Source of the DNA: Burkholderiales bacterium
GTDB taxonomy: Bacteria; Pseudomonadota; Gammaproteobacteria; Burkholderiales; SG8-41
Reading direction: 5' to 3'
NCBI GenBank assembly: GCA_019634975.1
Contig: JAHCAI010000011.1
Location: forward strand, 1-64,000
DNA: 64,000 bases
Part shown: piece by piece, positions 46,339 to 55,441 of the stretch
Position numbering within the stretch: the stretch's first letter is position 1
Layout of the letters: each line of letters begins with the position of its first letter
Notes under the pieces: generated by a model
Databases searched by the model: none
What the model saw: only the letters and a program-made list of their open reading frames with translations
Told to the model about the DNA's origin: nothing
Position numbers and translations under genes: made by a program

Positions 46339-47775
46339 CTACAGCACCTCGGCCGCCTGGTCAGCCAGCCGCGAACGCTCGCCGCGCATCAGCGTGACAT
46401 GGCCGCCATGCGGCCAGCCTTTCATGCGGTCCACCACGTAGGTCAACCCCGAGCTGCCCTCGGTCAGGTAGGGGGTGTCGATCTGCGAGATGTTGCCGAG
46501 GCAGACCACCTTGGTGCCGGGGCCGGCGCGGGTGATCAGCGTTTTCATCTGCTTCGGCGTCAGGTTCTGTGCCTCGTCGATGATCAGGAACTTGTTGAGG
46601 AAGGTGCGCCCGCGCATGAAGTTCAGCGACTTGACCTTGATCCGCGAACGGATCAGGTCGCGGGTCGCCGCGCGGCCCCATTCACCGGCCTCGTCATCGG
46701 TCTTGTTGAGCACGTCGAGGTTGTCCTCCAGCGCGCCCATCCAGGGATTCATCTTTTCCTCTTCGGTGCCGGGCAGGAAGCCGATGTCCTCGCCGACGGG
46801 CACCGTGACGCGGGTGACGATGATCTCCGAGAACAGTTTTTCGTCCAGGGTCTGGGCGAGGCCCGCGGCGAGCGTCATCAGCGTCTTGCCGCTGCCGGCC
46901 TGGCCGAGCAGGGTGATGAAGTCGATGTCGGGGTTCATCAGCGCGTTGAGCGCGAAATTCTGCTCGCGGTTGCGCGCGGTGATGCCCCAGACGCTGTTGC
47001 GGGCGTGGCTGTAGTCCTTCAGCGTCTGCAGGATCGCGGTCTTGCCGCTGACTTCGCGCACCTGGGCCTGGAAGGGCTGGTCGCCTTCGAGATAAACGAA
47101 CTGGTTGACCAGCAGGTTCCGGCACAGCGGCCCGCTGACGCGGTAATAGGTGTGTCCGGCCTGCTGCCAGGATTCCATGTTCTTGCCGTGGGTGTCCCAG
47201 AAATCCGCCGGCAGCGCGCAGATGCCGGTGTAGAGCAGGTCGGTGTCTTCGAGCACCTTGTCGTTGAAGTAATCCTCGGCGGCGAGCCCCAGCGCACGCG
47301 CCTTGATGCGCATGTTGATGTCCTTGGACACCAGGATCACCTGCCGCTTGGGGTGCAGCTCCTGCAGGTGCTTGACCACGCCGATGATCTGGTTGTCGGC
47401 CTTGCCGCTGGGCAGGGTCGAAGGCAGCTGGCCGTTCATCGCCTCGGTCTGCAGGAACACGCGTCCCCGCGCCGACTTGTCGCCGTGGAGCTCCAGAGGA
47501 ATGCCGCCCGAGATGTCGCCCTCCAGCGCGCCGACCATTTCATCGAGGTAGCGGCTGGCCTGGCGCGCATTGCGCGAGACTTCGGACATGCCCTTCTTGT
47601 TGTTGTCCAGTTCCTCGAGCGTGGCCATCGGGATGAAAATGTCGTGTTCCTCGAAGCGGAACAGGCTGGTGGGGTCGTGCATCAGGACATTGGTGTCCAG
47701 CACGAACAGCTTGGTCGCGGCGGTGGCGATGCGGGTGACGACGGCGGAAGAAGATGCTGCCTTGCGCTGGATCAT
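46339..47775 (-). CDS. PhoH-family protein with N-terminal PIN domain
   Basis: From ATG 47775 (MIQRKAASSSAV) the product has 478 residues. The PIN ribonuclease domain (KLFVLDTNVLMHDPTSLFRFEEHDIFIPMATLEELD, about 22-57) is joined to a PhoH P-loop ATPase with Walker A LLGQAGSGKTLMTLAAG and Walker B FLIIDEAQNLTPKQMKTLITRAG. PIN-PhoH (PhoH2-type) proteins couple ATP-dependent RNA unwinding to cleavage. A longer open frame upstream overlaps the peroxiredoxin gene and is unlikely. It is convergent with dnaB. Confidence 0.92.
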   Translation of the reverse strand: MIQRKAASSSAVVTRIATAATKLFVLDTNVLMHDPTSLFRFEEHDIFIPMATLEELDNNKKGMSEVSRNARQASRYLDEMVGALEGDISGGIPLELHGDKSARGRVFLQTEAMNGQLPSTLPSGKADNQIIGVVKHLQELHPKRQVILVSKDINMRIKARALGLAAEDYFNDKVLEDTDLLYTGICALPADFWDTHGKNMESWQQAGHTYYRVSGPLCRNLLVNQFVYLEGDQPFQAQVREVSGKTAILQTLKDYSHARNSVWGITARNREQNFALNALMNPDIDFITLLGQAGSGKTLMTLAAGLAQTLDEKLFSEIIVTRVTVPVGEDIGFLPGTEEEKMNPWMGALEDNLDVLNKTDDEAGEWGRAATRDLIRSRIKVKSLNFMRGRTFLNKFLIIDEAQNLTPKQMKTLITRAGPGTKVVCLGNISQIDTPYLTEGSSGLTYVVDRMKGWPHGGHVTLMRGERSRLADQAAEVL

Positions 47776-47854
47776 GGGCCTCCGGGCGGACGTGGTGGGG
47801 AAAAAAGGGTTGGCACCGGGGCAACTGCCCCTGTGGATGCCGGTGCCCGGGAGG

Positions 47855-48313
47855 TCAGGCCAGGGTTCTTGCGAATTCCAGCACCTCCTGGGCATGTCCG
47901 GGAACCTTCACGCCGCGCCACTCGCGGCGGATGATGCCCTCGCGGTCGATGACGAAGGTGCTGCGTTCGATGCCGCGCACCTTCTTGCCGTACATGTTCT
48001 TCATCTTGATCACGCCGAAGGCCTTGCAGGCCGCCTCCTCCGCATCGCTCAGCAGATCGAAGGGCAGGCCCAGCTTAGCCTTGAAGTTCTCGTGCGACTT
48101 CAGGCTGTCGCGCGAGATGCCGTAGATCGCGCAGCCGGCCTTGGCGAATTGCGGGTGCAGGTCGCGGAACTGCTGGCCCTCGGTGGTGCAGCCGGGCGTG
48201 TTGTCCTTCGGGTAGAAATAGAGCACCAGGGTCTGGCCGGTCGGCGATCCGAGCCTGAGTGTCTTGCCCCCGGTGGAGGGAATTTCGAGTTCCGGTGCAG
48301 GTTGGTCCAGCAC
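47855..48313 (-). CDS. bcp: Peroxiredoxin, BCP/PrxQ type
   Basis: From GTG 48313 the product has 152 residues, the family norm. It has a thioredoxin fold with the peroxidatic Cys in YPKDNTPGCTTEGQQFRD. The resolving Cys five residues later in E. coli BCP is absent (TTEGQ), so it may act as a 1-Cys enzyme or use another cysteine. It reduces hydroperoxides with thioredoxin. Codons upstream to ATG 48379 encode a tail with no family similarity, so the GTG start is preferred. It is divergent from ugd. Confidence 0.88.
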   Translation of the reverse strand: MLDQPAPELEIPSTGGKTLRLGSPTGQTLVLYFYPKDNTPGCTTEGQQFRDLHPQFAKAGCAIYGISRDSLKSHENFKAKLGLPFDLLSDAEEAACKAFGVIKMKNMYGKKVRGIERSTFVIDREGIIRREWRGVKVPGHAQEVLEFARTLA

Positions 48314-48481
48314 GCTGATGAGTTGCCGTGGTCGGTGTGGAGTTGGGACTATCTTGGACGAATTCCCGCCGGCTTGCAACAGGCAGGTCCGCCTGCCTCG
48401 AAAGTTTCATGCTGGCGCAGCATTTTCGTAAACTGCAGGGGCCATCATCGCGCCATCCATGCAGAAAGTACAGGTGCTGTC

Positions 48482-49864
48482 ATGAACATTGCAGTGATTG
48501 GATGCGGCTATGTCGGACTGGTGACTGGCGCCTGTCTCGCGGCAACGGGCAACAGCGTGACTTGCATCGACAGCGATGCACAGAAGGTCGCGCAGCTGCG
48601 GCTGGGCCTGCTGCCGTTTTTCGAGCCCGGCCTCGAGCCGCTGGTGCAACGCCATGTGCAGCAGCGGCAGCTGCATTTTTCCGCGGAGCCCGGGCCGGCG
48701 ATTGCTGCTGCGGACCTGGTGTTCATTGCAGTCGGCACGCCGCCGCTGGCCCATGGCGATGCCGATGTCCGCCAGGTGCTCGAGGTTGCGGATGCCGTCG
48801 GCCGGCACATGGCGGCGGGCTGCATCGTCGCCTGCAAGTCGACCGTGCCCGTGGGCACCGCGGAACGCATCAAGGCGGCCCTTGATCGCGCGGCGAAACA
48901 GCGCGGTCTGGCGCCGGATCACGCGGTGGTGGCCAATCCTGAATTCCTGCGCGAAGGCGGTGCTGTGCAGGACTTCATGAGCCCGGACCGCGTCGTGATC
49001 GGGCTGGAGGATGCCCGGGCGGAGCGGGTGATGCGCAGTGTCCATGCGCCGTTTCTGGAAAGGCCTGCACAGCTGCTGGTCATGGGGCTGCGCGACGCGG
49101 AGCTCACCAAGTATGCAGCCAATGCGATGCTCGCCACCCGAATTTCATTCATGAACGAAATGGCGAGGCTCTGCGATGCGCTGGGTGTCGATGTCGAGCA
49201 GTTGCGCCGCGGCATCGGCGCGGATGCGCGCATCGGTCAATCCTACCTCCACCCCGGTTGCGGTTACGGCGGCTCCTGTTTTCCGAAGGATGTGCGTGCG
49301 TTGCTCGCCATGGGGCGAGCGGCACGCACTGACCTCGACCTTGTCGCGGCAGTCGCCCATGTCAATGACCTCCAGAAGCAGTGGGCGGCAGGCGTCATCG
49401 CCAGCCGCTTCGGCCATCGCCTGCAGGGACGGCGTTTCGCGGTCTGGGGACTCGCGTTCAAGCCCGGCACCGACGATCTGCGGGAGGCGCCGGCGCTGGC
49501 GCTCATCTCCGACCTGCTCGCCGCAGGCGGGCGCGTCTGCGCCCACGATCCGGCGGCGATGCCGCGCGCGCGCCGCGAATGGCCGCAGCACTGGTTCGAC
49601 TCCGGCGCCCTGCAGCTTGCGGTCAGTCCCCTGGATGCGGTCGACGGTGCGGATGCGCTGGTACTGATGACGGAATGGGCGCTGTTCAGCGAGCCGGATT
49701 TCGGTGAAATCCGCCGGCGCCTGCGCGGGAGCCTGATTGTCGACGGCCGCAACCGCTACGATCCGGCGCGGCTGCGGGCCCTGGGTTTCGACTACGCCGG
49801 GGTTGGCCGCGGGGCCGCCGCTGCCTCGGTGAAGGCCTGCGCGGAATCGACACTTGCGGCCTGA
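48482..49864 (+). CDS. ugd: UDP-glucose 6-dehydrogenase family protein
   Basis: The 460-residue NAD-dependent enzyme oxidises UDP-glucose to UDP-glucuronate (or GDP-mannose in relatives). It has the N-terminal Rossmann motif GCGYVGLVTGACLA (8-21), VGTPP, STVPVGT, the LRDAELTKYAANAMLATRISFMNEMA helix and catalytic Cys in GCGYGGSCFPKD. A C-terminal Rossmann domain (VWGLAFKPGTDDLREAPAL) is present. An in-frame extension of about 300 codons upstream is antisense to phoH and bcp and is rejected. No capsule genes surround it. Confidence 0.93.
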   Translation: MNIAVIGCGYVGLVTGACLAATGNSVTCIDSDAQKVAQLRLGLLPFFEPGLEPLVQRHVQQRQLHFSAEPGPAIAAADLVFIAVGTPPLAHGDADVRQVLEVADAVGRHMAAGCIVACKSTVPVGTAERIKAALDRAAKQRGLAPDHAVVANPEFLREGGAVQDFMSPDRVVIGLEDARAERVMRSVHAPFLERPAQLLVMGLRDAELTKYAANAMLATRISFMNEMARLCDALGVDVEQLRRGIGADARIGQSYLHPGCGYGGSCFPKDVRALLAMGRAARTDLDLVAAVAHVNDLQKQWAAGVIASRFGHRLQGRRFAVWGLAFKPGTDDLREAPALALISDLLAAGGRVCAHDPAAMPRARREWPQHWFDSGALQLAVSPLDAVDGADALVLMTEWALFSEPDFGEIRRRLRGSLIVDGRNRYDPARLRALGFDYAGVGRGAAAASVKACAESTLAA

Positions 49865-49866
49865 GT

Positions 49867-50961
49867 TCAGGCCGCCGGAGGCCGTCCGGCGTTGCCGGCC
49901 AGTTCGGCGGCGAGCGCGTGGATCGCGGCCTCGCCGTGGCCTTCCAGCTTCAGCCGCAAGGCCTGCGGCAGCCGCGGATAGTGCGCGGCGATGGCGCGGG
50001 TATAGGCCGGGTCGTAGTGACTGGAGAGAAGATCCTCGGTCAGCTCATCCCAGGCGCCACCGCCTGCGAGTGCCTGCCAGCGCTCGATCACGGCGGTGCC
50101 ATGCAGCGGCCGCAGGCAGTCAAGCTGGGCGTTGAGCGCCGCAGTGTCGGCGAGGAAATGGACGTATTCGTCCTTCAGCAGCGCGACTCGCACGGCCATT
50201 GGCGCATCGATGACGACGCAGCTGCTGGCCCACATCGCGGCAATCAGCGAATCGGGCACGCGCAGCGCGCCGATTTTCTTGCTTTCCGATTCGACGAACA
50301 CGGGCTGTTCGGGCGACAGCGCCTTCAGCCGCGCCCACAGCCGACTCTCGAACATTTTCTGCGAGGGCTGCGGCTGCCCGGGCAGGTTGCCGAGCACCGA
50401 GCCGCGGTGCGCTGCCAGCTCTTCGAGGTCGAGCACCTGTGCGCCCTGTTCCTGCAGCGCGCGCAGCAGCCTGCTCTTGCCGGTGCCGGTCATGCCGCAG
50501 ATGACGCGCCAGTCGAAGCCTGCGGGCAGGGTTCCGAGCTCCGCGATGACCGCGCGGCGGTAGGCCTTGTATCCGCCGCGCAGGCGGCCGACCTTCCAGC
50601 CGACGCGGCTCAGGATGTGCGCCATCGCGCCGCTGCGTTCACCGCCGCGCCAGCAGTAGACCAGCGGCCGCCAGTCGCGCGGCCTGTCGAGGAAATGCGC
50701 CTGCAGGTGGCGGCTGATGTTGGCGGCAACCAGCGCAGCGCCGATTTTCTTGGCGTCGAAGGGCGATTGCTGCTTGTAGAGCGTGCCGACCTCGGCGCGC
50801 TCGCGGTCGTTCAGCACCGGGCAGCTGATCGCACCCGGAATGTGGTCTTCCGCAAACTCGCTTTCGGAGCGCACATCGATGATGGTGTCAAAGCCCGACA
50901 GCGCATCCTGCGCGTCGACCTCGCTGAGGCGGGAATGGGAGGGGGATGCGGAAGGATTCAT
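49867..50961 (-). CDS. mnmH: tRNA 2-selenouridine synthase
   Basis: The 364-residue protein (SelU/YbbB) has an N-terminal rhodanese domain with catalytic Cys in VYCWRGGERSG (about 104-114) and a C-terminal P-loop domain (GMTGTGKSRLL). It geranylates and then selenates 2-thiouridine at tRNA wobble position 34, using selenophosphate. The ATG at 50961 gives the family length. It lies next to mnmC and near selD, which make its tRNA substrate and its selenium donor. Confidence 0.94.
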   Translation of the reverse strand: MNPSASPSHSRLSEVDAQDALSGFDTIIDVRSESEFAEDHIPGAISCPVLNDRERAEVGTLYKQQSPFDAKKIGAALVAANISRHLQAHFLDRPRDWRPLVYCWRGGERSGAMAHILSRVGWKVGRLRGGYKAYRRAVIAELGTLPAGFDWRVICGMTGTGKSRLLRALQEQGAQVLDLEELAAHRGSVLGNLPGQPQPSQKMFESRLWARLKALSPEQPVFVESESKKIGALRVPDSLIAAMWASSCVVIDAPMAVRVALLKDEYVHFLADTAALNAQLDCLRPLHGTAVIERWQALAGGGAWDELTEDLLSSHYDPAYTRAIAAHYPRLPQALRLKLEGHGEAAIHALAAELAGNAGRPPAA

Positions 50962-51004
50962 TGCGTGCCGCGGATTGTACTGCATGCCCGCCAGTGCGCC
51001 GGGA

Positions 51005-52918
51005 TCAGGGAACAATGCCCTTGCCCAGGGCGCGCGCGACAAATCGTGCCGGATCCACGGCTGCGGCGAGGCCATGCTCCAGCGGCAGCGGCTCGCCATC
51101 GACATGGCAGCCGATGATTTCCGCGGCGAGGCTGGCCCAGGCCAGGCCGCGCGAGCCATAGGCGAAGGCGCCGAAGAGCCCCGGCTGGCGCGGCAGCTTC
51201 GTAACCGGCTTGCCGCGCCAATGCAGGCCTTGCGCGCGCACCGCGGCAAGATCCGGCAAGGCACCAATCAGCGGCAGATGATCCCGGGTGGCGGCACGAA
51301 AGCCGACAAAGTCGGCGCTGGCGCCTGCACGATCCTGCAGCGGGGTCTCCGGCCACAGGGACCGCAGTGCGGCGAGGTTGCGCGCGCGGTCTTCCGCGCG
51401 AGGCGCCGGCTGCAGGTCTTCTTCGGCGAAGGTGCTGCCGACGGCGAGGCCGCAGTCGAGTGCGATAACCGCGGTGCGCCCGGCAATGGCGCTATGGAGA
51501 GGCGGCGCTGCGCAGCCAACAATGCTCATTTGGCCGCGGATCAGGCGCAGGTCGCAAAGTCCGGGAGCGAGGCGCGCGGCGTCGTGGCTGTTGGCGAGCA
51601 CGGCGAGCGGTGCCGAGGCGAGCAGGTCGTCGCCGGCGGTGAAGGCTTGCCAGACACCGTTGCCGCTTTTCAGGCGCTCGACGCGTGCGCCGTAACGGGG
51701 GGTGATGCCGGAAGCCGCCAGCTGGGCACGGATCAACGCTCGCGGGTCCAGCCAGCCGCTGCCGCCGAACCAGCAACCCCCGTGAGCCACGGGCAGGCCG
51801 CAGCGCTGGCGCAATGCATCGCGTTCGAGGAAACAGAGGTAATCGGCCGGAAATCCCAGTCGTTCGACGGTCTCCCGCATCGATGACTCCTCGCCGCTAT
51901 CGGCTGCCGGCCAGGCAAGACCGTCGCCTGCGCCGGGCAGGGGCCCCAGTGCCGGCCAGCGCCGCAACGCCAGCAACAGGCCGCTGCGCACCAGACGCGA
52001 GAGGACCGCATCGTCGGGCGACAGATGGGGATGGAACAGCGCGGCAGGCAGGCCGGAGGCGCCGGTCGCGGGGCCTGCGCCGGCATCCAACACCGTGACG
52101 GGATGGCCGCGCCGCGCGAGGTTTTCGGCGACGGCTGCTCCGGCCATGCCGGCACCGATCACCAGCACCGGGGTTTCGGGCGGCACTGGCGCCGCAGCGA
52201 CGGCACTGCGGTGCCAGTGCGGCGGGCGGAACTCGGCAACCAGACGGTGACGCTTGTGGCCGAAACCCGGCAGGCGTTCGCAGCGGAAATGCGCTGCGGC
52301 GAGGCCGTCGCGAACGGCGCGCGCCGCGGTATAGGTGGCCAGTGTGGCCTGCGGTGCGGCGAGGCGGGCGCACTCGCGGAACACTTCCGCGCTCCACATC
52401 TGCGGATTGCGCGCCGGCGCGAAACCGTCGAGGTAGAAGGCATCGAAGCCGGCATCGATTTCAGGCAGTGCCTCCGTGATGTCCGCGAACAGCAGCGTCA
52501 GCACCACGCGCCCGCCGTCGAAAGCGAGCCGGTGCCAGCCGGGCAGGGCTTGCGGCCACCGGGCCTGCAGTTCCGCGGCGAGCGGGGCGACCTCCGGCAG
52601 CCGCGCGTGACAGGATGCGAGGTCGGCGGCGGTGAGGGGGTGCTTCTCCACCGAAAAATAGTGCAGCCGCTGGCAGCGCGCCGCATCCCCGCGCCAGGCC
52701 TGCCAGGTGGCGAGGAAGTTGATGCCGATGCCGAAGCCGGTTTCGAGCAGACTGAACAGCCGTCGTCCCGCCCAGCGCTGCGGCAGGCGATTGCCGGCGA
52801 GGAACACCGCGCGCGCCTGCGCCAGCCCGCCATCGCTGCTGTGATAGACATCGCCGAAGTCCGGCGAATACGGGGCGCCGTCCTCGCGCTGGATCAGGAT
52901 TGCGGTGTGCAGCGGCAT
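51005..52918 (-). CDS. mnmC: Bifunctional tRNA mnm5s2U biosynthesis protein MnmC
   Basis: The 637-residue fusion has an N-terminal SAM-dependent methyltransferase (MnmC2; LLETGFGIGINFLATWQAW and FDAFYLDGFAPARNPQMWS) and a C-terminal FAD oxidoreductase (MnmC1; VLVIGAGMAGAAVAENLARRGHPVTVLDA). It turns cmnm5s2U into nm5s2U and then mnm5s2U in tRNAs for Lys, Glu and Gln. It ends 43 bases before mnmH on the same strand and is divergent from selD. Confidence 0.95.
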   Translation of the reverse strand: MPLHTAILIQREDGAPYSPDFGDVYHSSDGGLAQARAVFLAGNRLPQRWAGRRLFSLLETGFGIGINFLATWQAWRGDAARCQRLHYFSVEKHPLTAADLASCHARLPEVAPLAAELQARWPQALPGWHRLAFDGGRVVLTLLFADITEALPEIDAGFDAFYLDGFAPARNPQMWSAEVFRECARLAAPQATLATYTAARAVRDGLAAAHFRCERLPGFGHKRHRLVAEFRPPHWHRSAVAAAPVPPETPVLVIGAGMAGAAVAENLARRGHPVTVLDAGAGPATGASGLPAALFHPHLSPDDAVLSRLVRSGLLLALRRWPALGPLPGAGDGLAWPAADSGEESSMRETVERLGFPADYLCFLERDALRQRCGLPVAHGGCWFGGSGWLDPRALIRAQLAASGITPRYGARVERLKSGNGVWQAFTAGDDLLASAPLAVLANSHDAARLAPGLCDLRLIRGQMSIVGCAAPPLHSAIAGRTAVIALDCGLAVGSTFAEEDLQPAPRAEDRARNLAALRSLWPETPLQDRAGASADFVGFRAATRDHLPLIGALPDLAAVRAQGLHWRGKPVTKLPRQPGLFGAFAYGSRGLAWASLAAEIIGCHVDGEPLPLEHGLAAAVDPARFVARALGKGIVP

Positions 52919-53050
52919 GTCCGGGCCTGCGCCTCGTCAATGTCCGGGGGTTGTGTTAGCGTAGCGGCGCTGCAGAAGTCCCAGTCCACCTGACTACAAG
53001 CCGCCGGTGCCGCGAGTGTACCGGCAAAAACCGGCAGTTACCGGCGAACC

Positions 53051-54109
53051 ATGAGCAAAACACCCGATACCGCACCCCTCCGCCTGACCCAGTTCTCCCA
53101 CGGCGGGGGATGAGGCTGCAAACTGACGCCAGCGTTGCTGAGCGAAGTTCTGGCCAATGTCCCGGCCGCACAGCCCTTCAAGGATCTGCTGGTCGGCACC
53201 GAGTCGAGCGACGACGCCGCGGTCTATCGCATCAACGATCAACAGGCGATCATCGCGACGACGGACTTTTTCATGCCGATCGTCGATGATCCCTACGACT
53301 TCGGGCGCATCGCCGCGACCAATGCCATATCCGACGTCTATGCGATGGGCGGCAAGCCCTTCCTCGCGCTGGCGCTGCTGGGTGTTCCGGTCGGAAAAAT
53401 GCCGATGGCAGCGGTGCAGCGCATCGTTGCCGGCGGCCACGACACCTGTGCGGCGGCAGGCATTCCGATTGCAGGCGGTCATTCGATTGATTCGCCGGAG
53501 CCGATCTACGGCCTGGTGGCGCTGGGCCTGATCCATCCCGACAAGGTCAAGCGCAACGACCGCGCGCAGGCCGGAGACGTGCTGATCCTCGGCAAGGGGC
53601 TGGGCGTGGGTATCATGAGCGCGGCGCTGAAGAAGGGTGAACTGCGCGACAAGGCCTATGCGCAGATGATCGAATGGACGACGAAGCTCAATACGCCGGG
53701 TGTTGCGCTCGCCGACATGCCGCAGGTGCACGCGCTGACCGACATCACCGGCTTCGGCCTGCTCGGCCACCTGCTTGAAATCTGCCGCGGCTCGGCTCTG
53801 ACCGCGGAAATCGAATGGTCGAAGGTGCCGGTGCTGCGTGCCGCGCGCCACCTCGCGGAGGCGGGTTATGTCACCGGCGCCTCGGAGCGCAACTGGTTGA
53901 GTTACGGCAGTGACGTGCTGATGCCGGCTGGCGACGTGACGCTGCAGCGCAGGCTGCTGACCGATCCGCAGACCAGCGGGGGCTTGCTCGTCGCCTGTGC
54001 GCCGGAGGCGGCGGAAAAGGTGCTTGAAGTGTTCAGGACAGAGGGTTTTGGCGATGCGGCCGCCATTGGCCGGCTCGTACCCGGCGGCGCCCGGGTGAAG
54101 GTCGCCTGA
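53051..54109 (+). CDS. selD: Selenide, water dikinase, selenocysteine-containing (in-frame TGA at codon 21)
   Basis: With TGA 53111-53113 read as selenocysteine the product has 352 residues, close to the usual SelD length. The N-terminus MSKTPDTAPLRLTQFSHGGG-Sec-GCKLTP aligns with the family motif GG(C/U)GCK, where this residue is the active-site Cys or Sec. The remaining domain is intact (VGTESSDDAAVYRINDQQAIIATTDFF, ATNAISDVYAMGGKP, AGGHSIDSPEPIYG, DITGFGLLGHL). SelD makes selenophosphate from selenide and ATP. Starting after the TGA would delete the glycine-rich catalytic loop. Confidence 0.95.
53114..53154 (+). promoter_or_regulatory. Candidate bacterial SECIS element in selD
   Basis: Directly downstream of the TGA, GCCAG (53128-53132) can pair with CTGGC (53150-53154) and CGTT (53133-53136) with AGCG (53141-53144). 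This leaves a GCTG loop and a bulge on the 3' side. Position and size suit a SelB-binding hairpin, but the fold is hand-drawn. Confidence 0.4.
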
Positions 54110-54120
54110 ACGCGGGTGTA

Positions 54121-54143
54121 TCAATATAACTATTTGTTTTTAT
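54121..54143 (-). repeat. AT-rich boundary motif, copy H (IHF-like)
   Basis: On the minus strand AAAAACAAATAGTTATAT differs from copy C at one base across the shared core. It spans the tesA stop codon, so the last residues (KNINKNK) are encoded by the motif. Confidence 0.55.
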
Positions 54144-54750
54144 TGATATTTTTTAATACGGGCTCGAGCGCCTTCCAGACCGTGTCGAGTATCAGCGGCT
54201 GCGCCGCCGCAGTCGGATGCAGATTGTCGGGCAGGAAGAAATCGCGTTTGTCGGCAAAGCCCTCGAGCAGGAAGGGCACCAGCGGCAGCCGGCGTTTTTT
54301 CGCGATGTCGCTGAAGGTTGCCTGGAACTTTTCCGTGTACTGCTGGCCGTAATTGGGCGGTATGCGCATGCCGACGACGATCACGCGCGATTTTGCTTTC
54401 TGCGCCGCGTCGACCATGCGCTCGAGGTTGCGGCGCATCGCGTCAAGGTCCGAACCGCGCAGGCCGTCATTGGCCCCCAGCGCGAGTATGGTCACTGCAG
54501 GTCGATGGATTTTCAGCGCCTGCTCGATGCGGTTGAGTCCGCCCAGCGTGGTCTCGCCGCTGATGCTGGCGTTGGCAACCGTATAATCCAGCTTCTTTTC
54601 ACGCAGCCGCTGGGCGAGCAGTTGGGCCCAGTCCTCGCCGCGCGCAAGCCCGTAGCCGGCGGACAGGCTGTCGCCGTAGACGAGTATGGTCGACGCACCG
54701 GCAACCGGCGGCAGCAGCAGGGTCAACAACAGAAACAAGCGAATCAACAT
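54130..54750 (-). CDS. tesA: Periplasmic GDSL esterase/thioesterase TesA-like (arylesterase)
   Basis: The 206-residue SGNH hydrolase has a signal peptide ([19 protein letters not shown]). Block I is VYGDSLSAGYG (Ser28 nucleophile), with NASISGETTLGG (block II Gly), GANDGLRG (block III Asn) and DNLHPTAAAQ (catalytic Asp/His). It hydrolyses acyl and aryl esters in the periplasm. The start codon overlaps that of ybbA on the other strand (CATG at 54748-54751). The tesA/ybbA/ybbP arrangement is conserved. Confidence 0.93.
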   Translation of the reverse strand: MLIRLFLLLTLLLPPVAGASTILVYGDSLSAGYGLARGEDWAQLLAQRLREKKLDYTVANASISGETTLGGLNRIEQALKIHRPAVTILALGANDGLRGSDLDAMRRNLERMVDAAQKAKSRVIVVGMRIPPNYGQQYTEKFQATFSDIAKKRRLPLVPFLLEGFADKRDFFLPDNLHPTAAAQPLILDTVWKALEPVLKNINKNK

Positions 54751-55441
54751 GAGTGAAGAACTCCGGAAAGCGAATGGCAATGCGATGGTCCGCGTGGCGG
54801 GCCTGACGAAGCAGGTTACCACCGGTGATTCGGAGTTGACCATCTTGCGCGACGTGAGTTTCAGCATCGCGCCCGGAGAAGCGGTGGCGGTCGTCGGCGC
54901 CTCGGGTTCCGGCAAGTCGACCCTGCTGGGCCTGCTCGCCGGCCTCGACACACCCACTGCGGGTTCGGTGCAGATCGACGGCGAGGACCTGTTCACGCTG
55001 GACGAGGACGGCCGCGCTGCATTGCGGGCGCGCCTGCTCGGTTTCGTGTTCCAGTCCTTCAATCTGCTGCCGGCGATGACCGCGCTGGAAAACGTGATGC
55101 TGCCGCTGGAACTCGCCGGTGCGGCGAATGCGGCGGCGGAGGCGAAGTCGCTCCTCGGGCGGGTCGGTCTTGCACAGCGCCTGAACCATTATCCGAAGCA
55201 GCTTTCCGGCGGCGAGCAGCAGCGTGTGGCCATTGCCCGCGCCTTCGTCACCCAGCCGCGGCTGCTGCTGGCCGACGAGCCGACCGGCAACCTCGATGCC
55301 GACACCGGCGCTGGCATCATCGAGCTGATGTTCGATCTCAACCGCGAACGCGGCACCACGCTGGTGCTGGTGACGCATGACATGGACCTGTCGCAGCGCT
55401 GCAGCCGTTCGCTGCGGCTGGCCGGCGGGGTGTTGCAGTAA
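54749..55441 (+). CDS. ybbA: ABC transporter ATP-binding protein YbbA-like
   Basis: The 230-residue LolD-like ATPase has Walker [10 protein letters not shown], the Q-loop in [17 protein letters not shown], signature [15 protein letters not shown], Walker [13 protein letters not shown] and the H-loop THD. It energises the FtsX-like permease encoded next, which starts one base before its stop codon ends. The pair probably extracts or moves a lipid or hydrophobic compound from the inner membrane; the substrate is unknown. Confidence 0.93.
   Translation: MSEELRKANGNAMVRVAGLTKQVTTGDSELTILRDVSFSIAPGEAVAVVGASGSGKSTLLGLLAGLDTPTAGSVQIDGEDLFTLDEDGRAALRARLLGFVFQSFNLLPAMTALENVMLPLELAGAANAAAEAKSLLGRVGLAQRLNHYPKQLSGGEQQRVAIARAFVTQPRLLLADEPTGNLDADTGAGIIELMFDLNRERGTTLVLVTHDMDLSQRCSRSLRLAGGVLQ

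Noticed and set aside
47570..48481. In-frame N-terminal extension of about 300 codons for the UDP-glucose dehydrogenase
   Set aside because: It runs antisense across phoH and bcp. The Rossmann motif MNIAVIGCGYVG begins exactly at ATG 48482.
53114..53135. Treating selD as starting after the TGA, or as a pseudogene or frameshift
   Set aside because: Both sides of the TGA are in one frame and match the SelD catalytic loop, and the position is the known Cys/Sec site, so recoding explains it better than damage.
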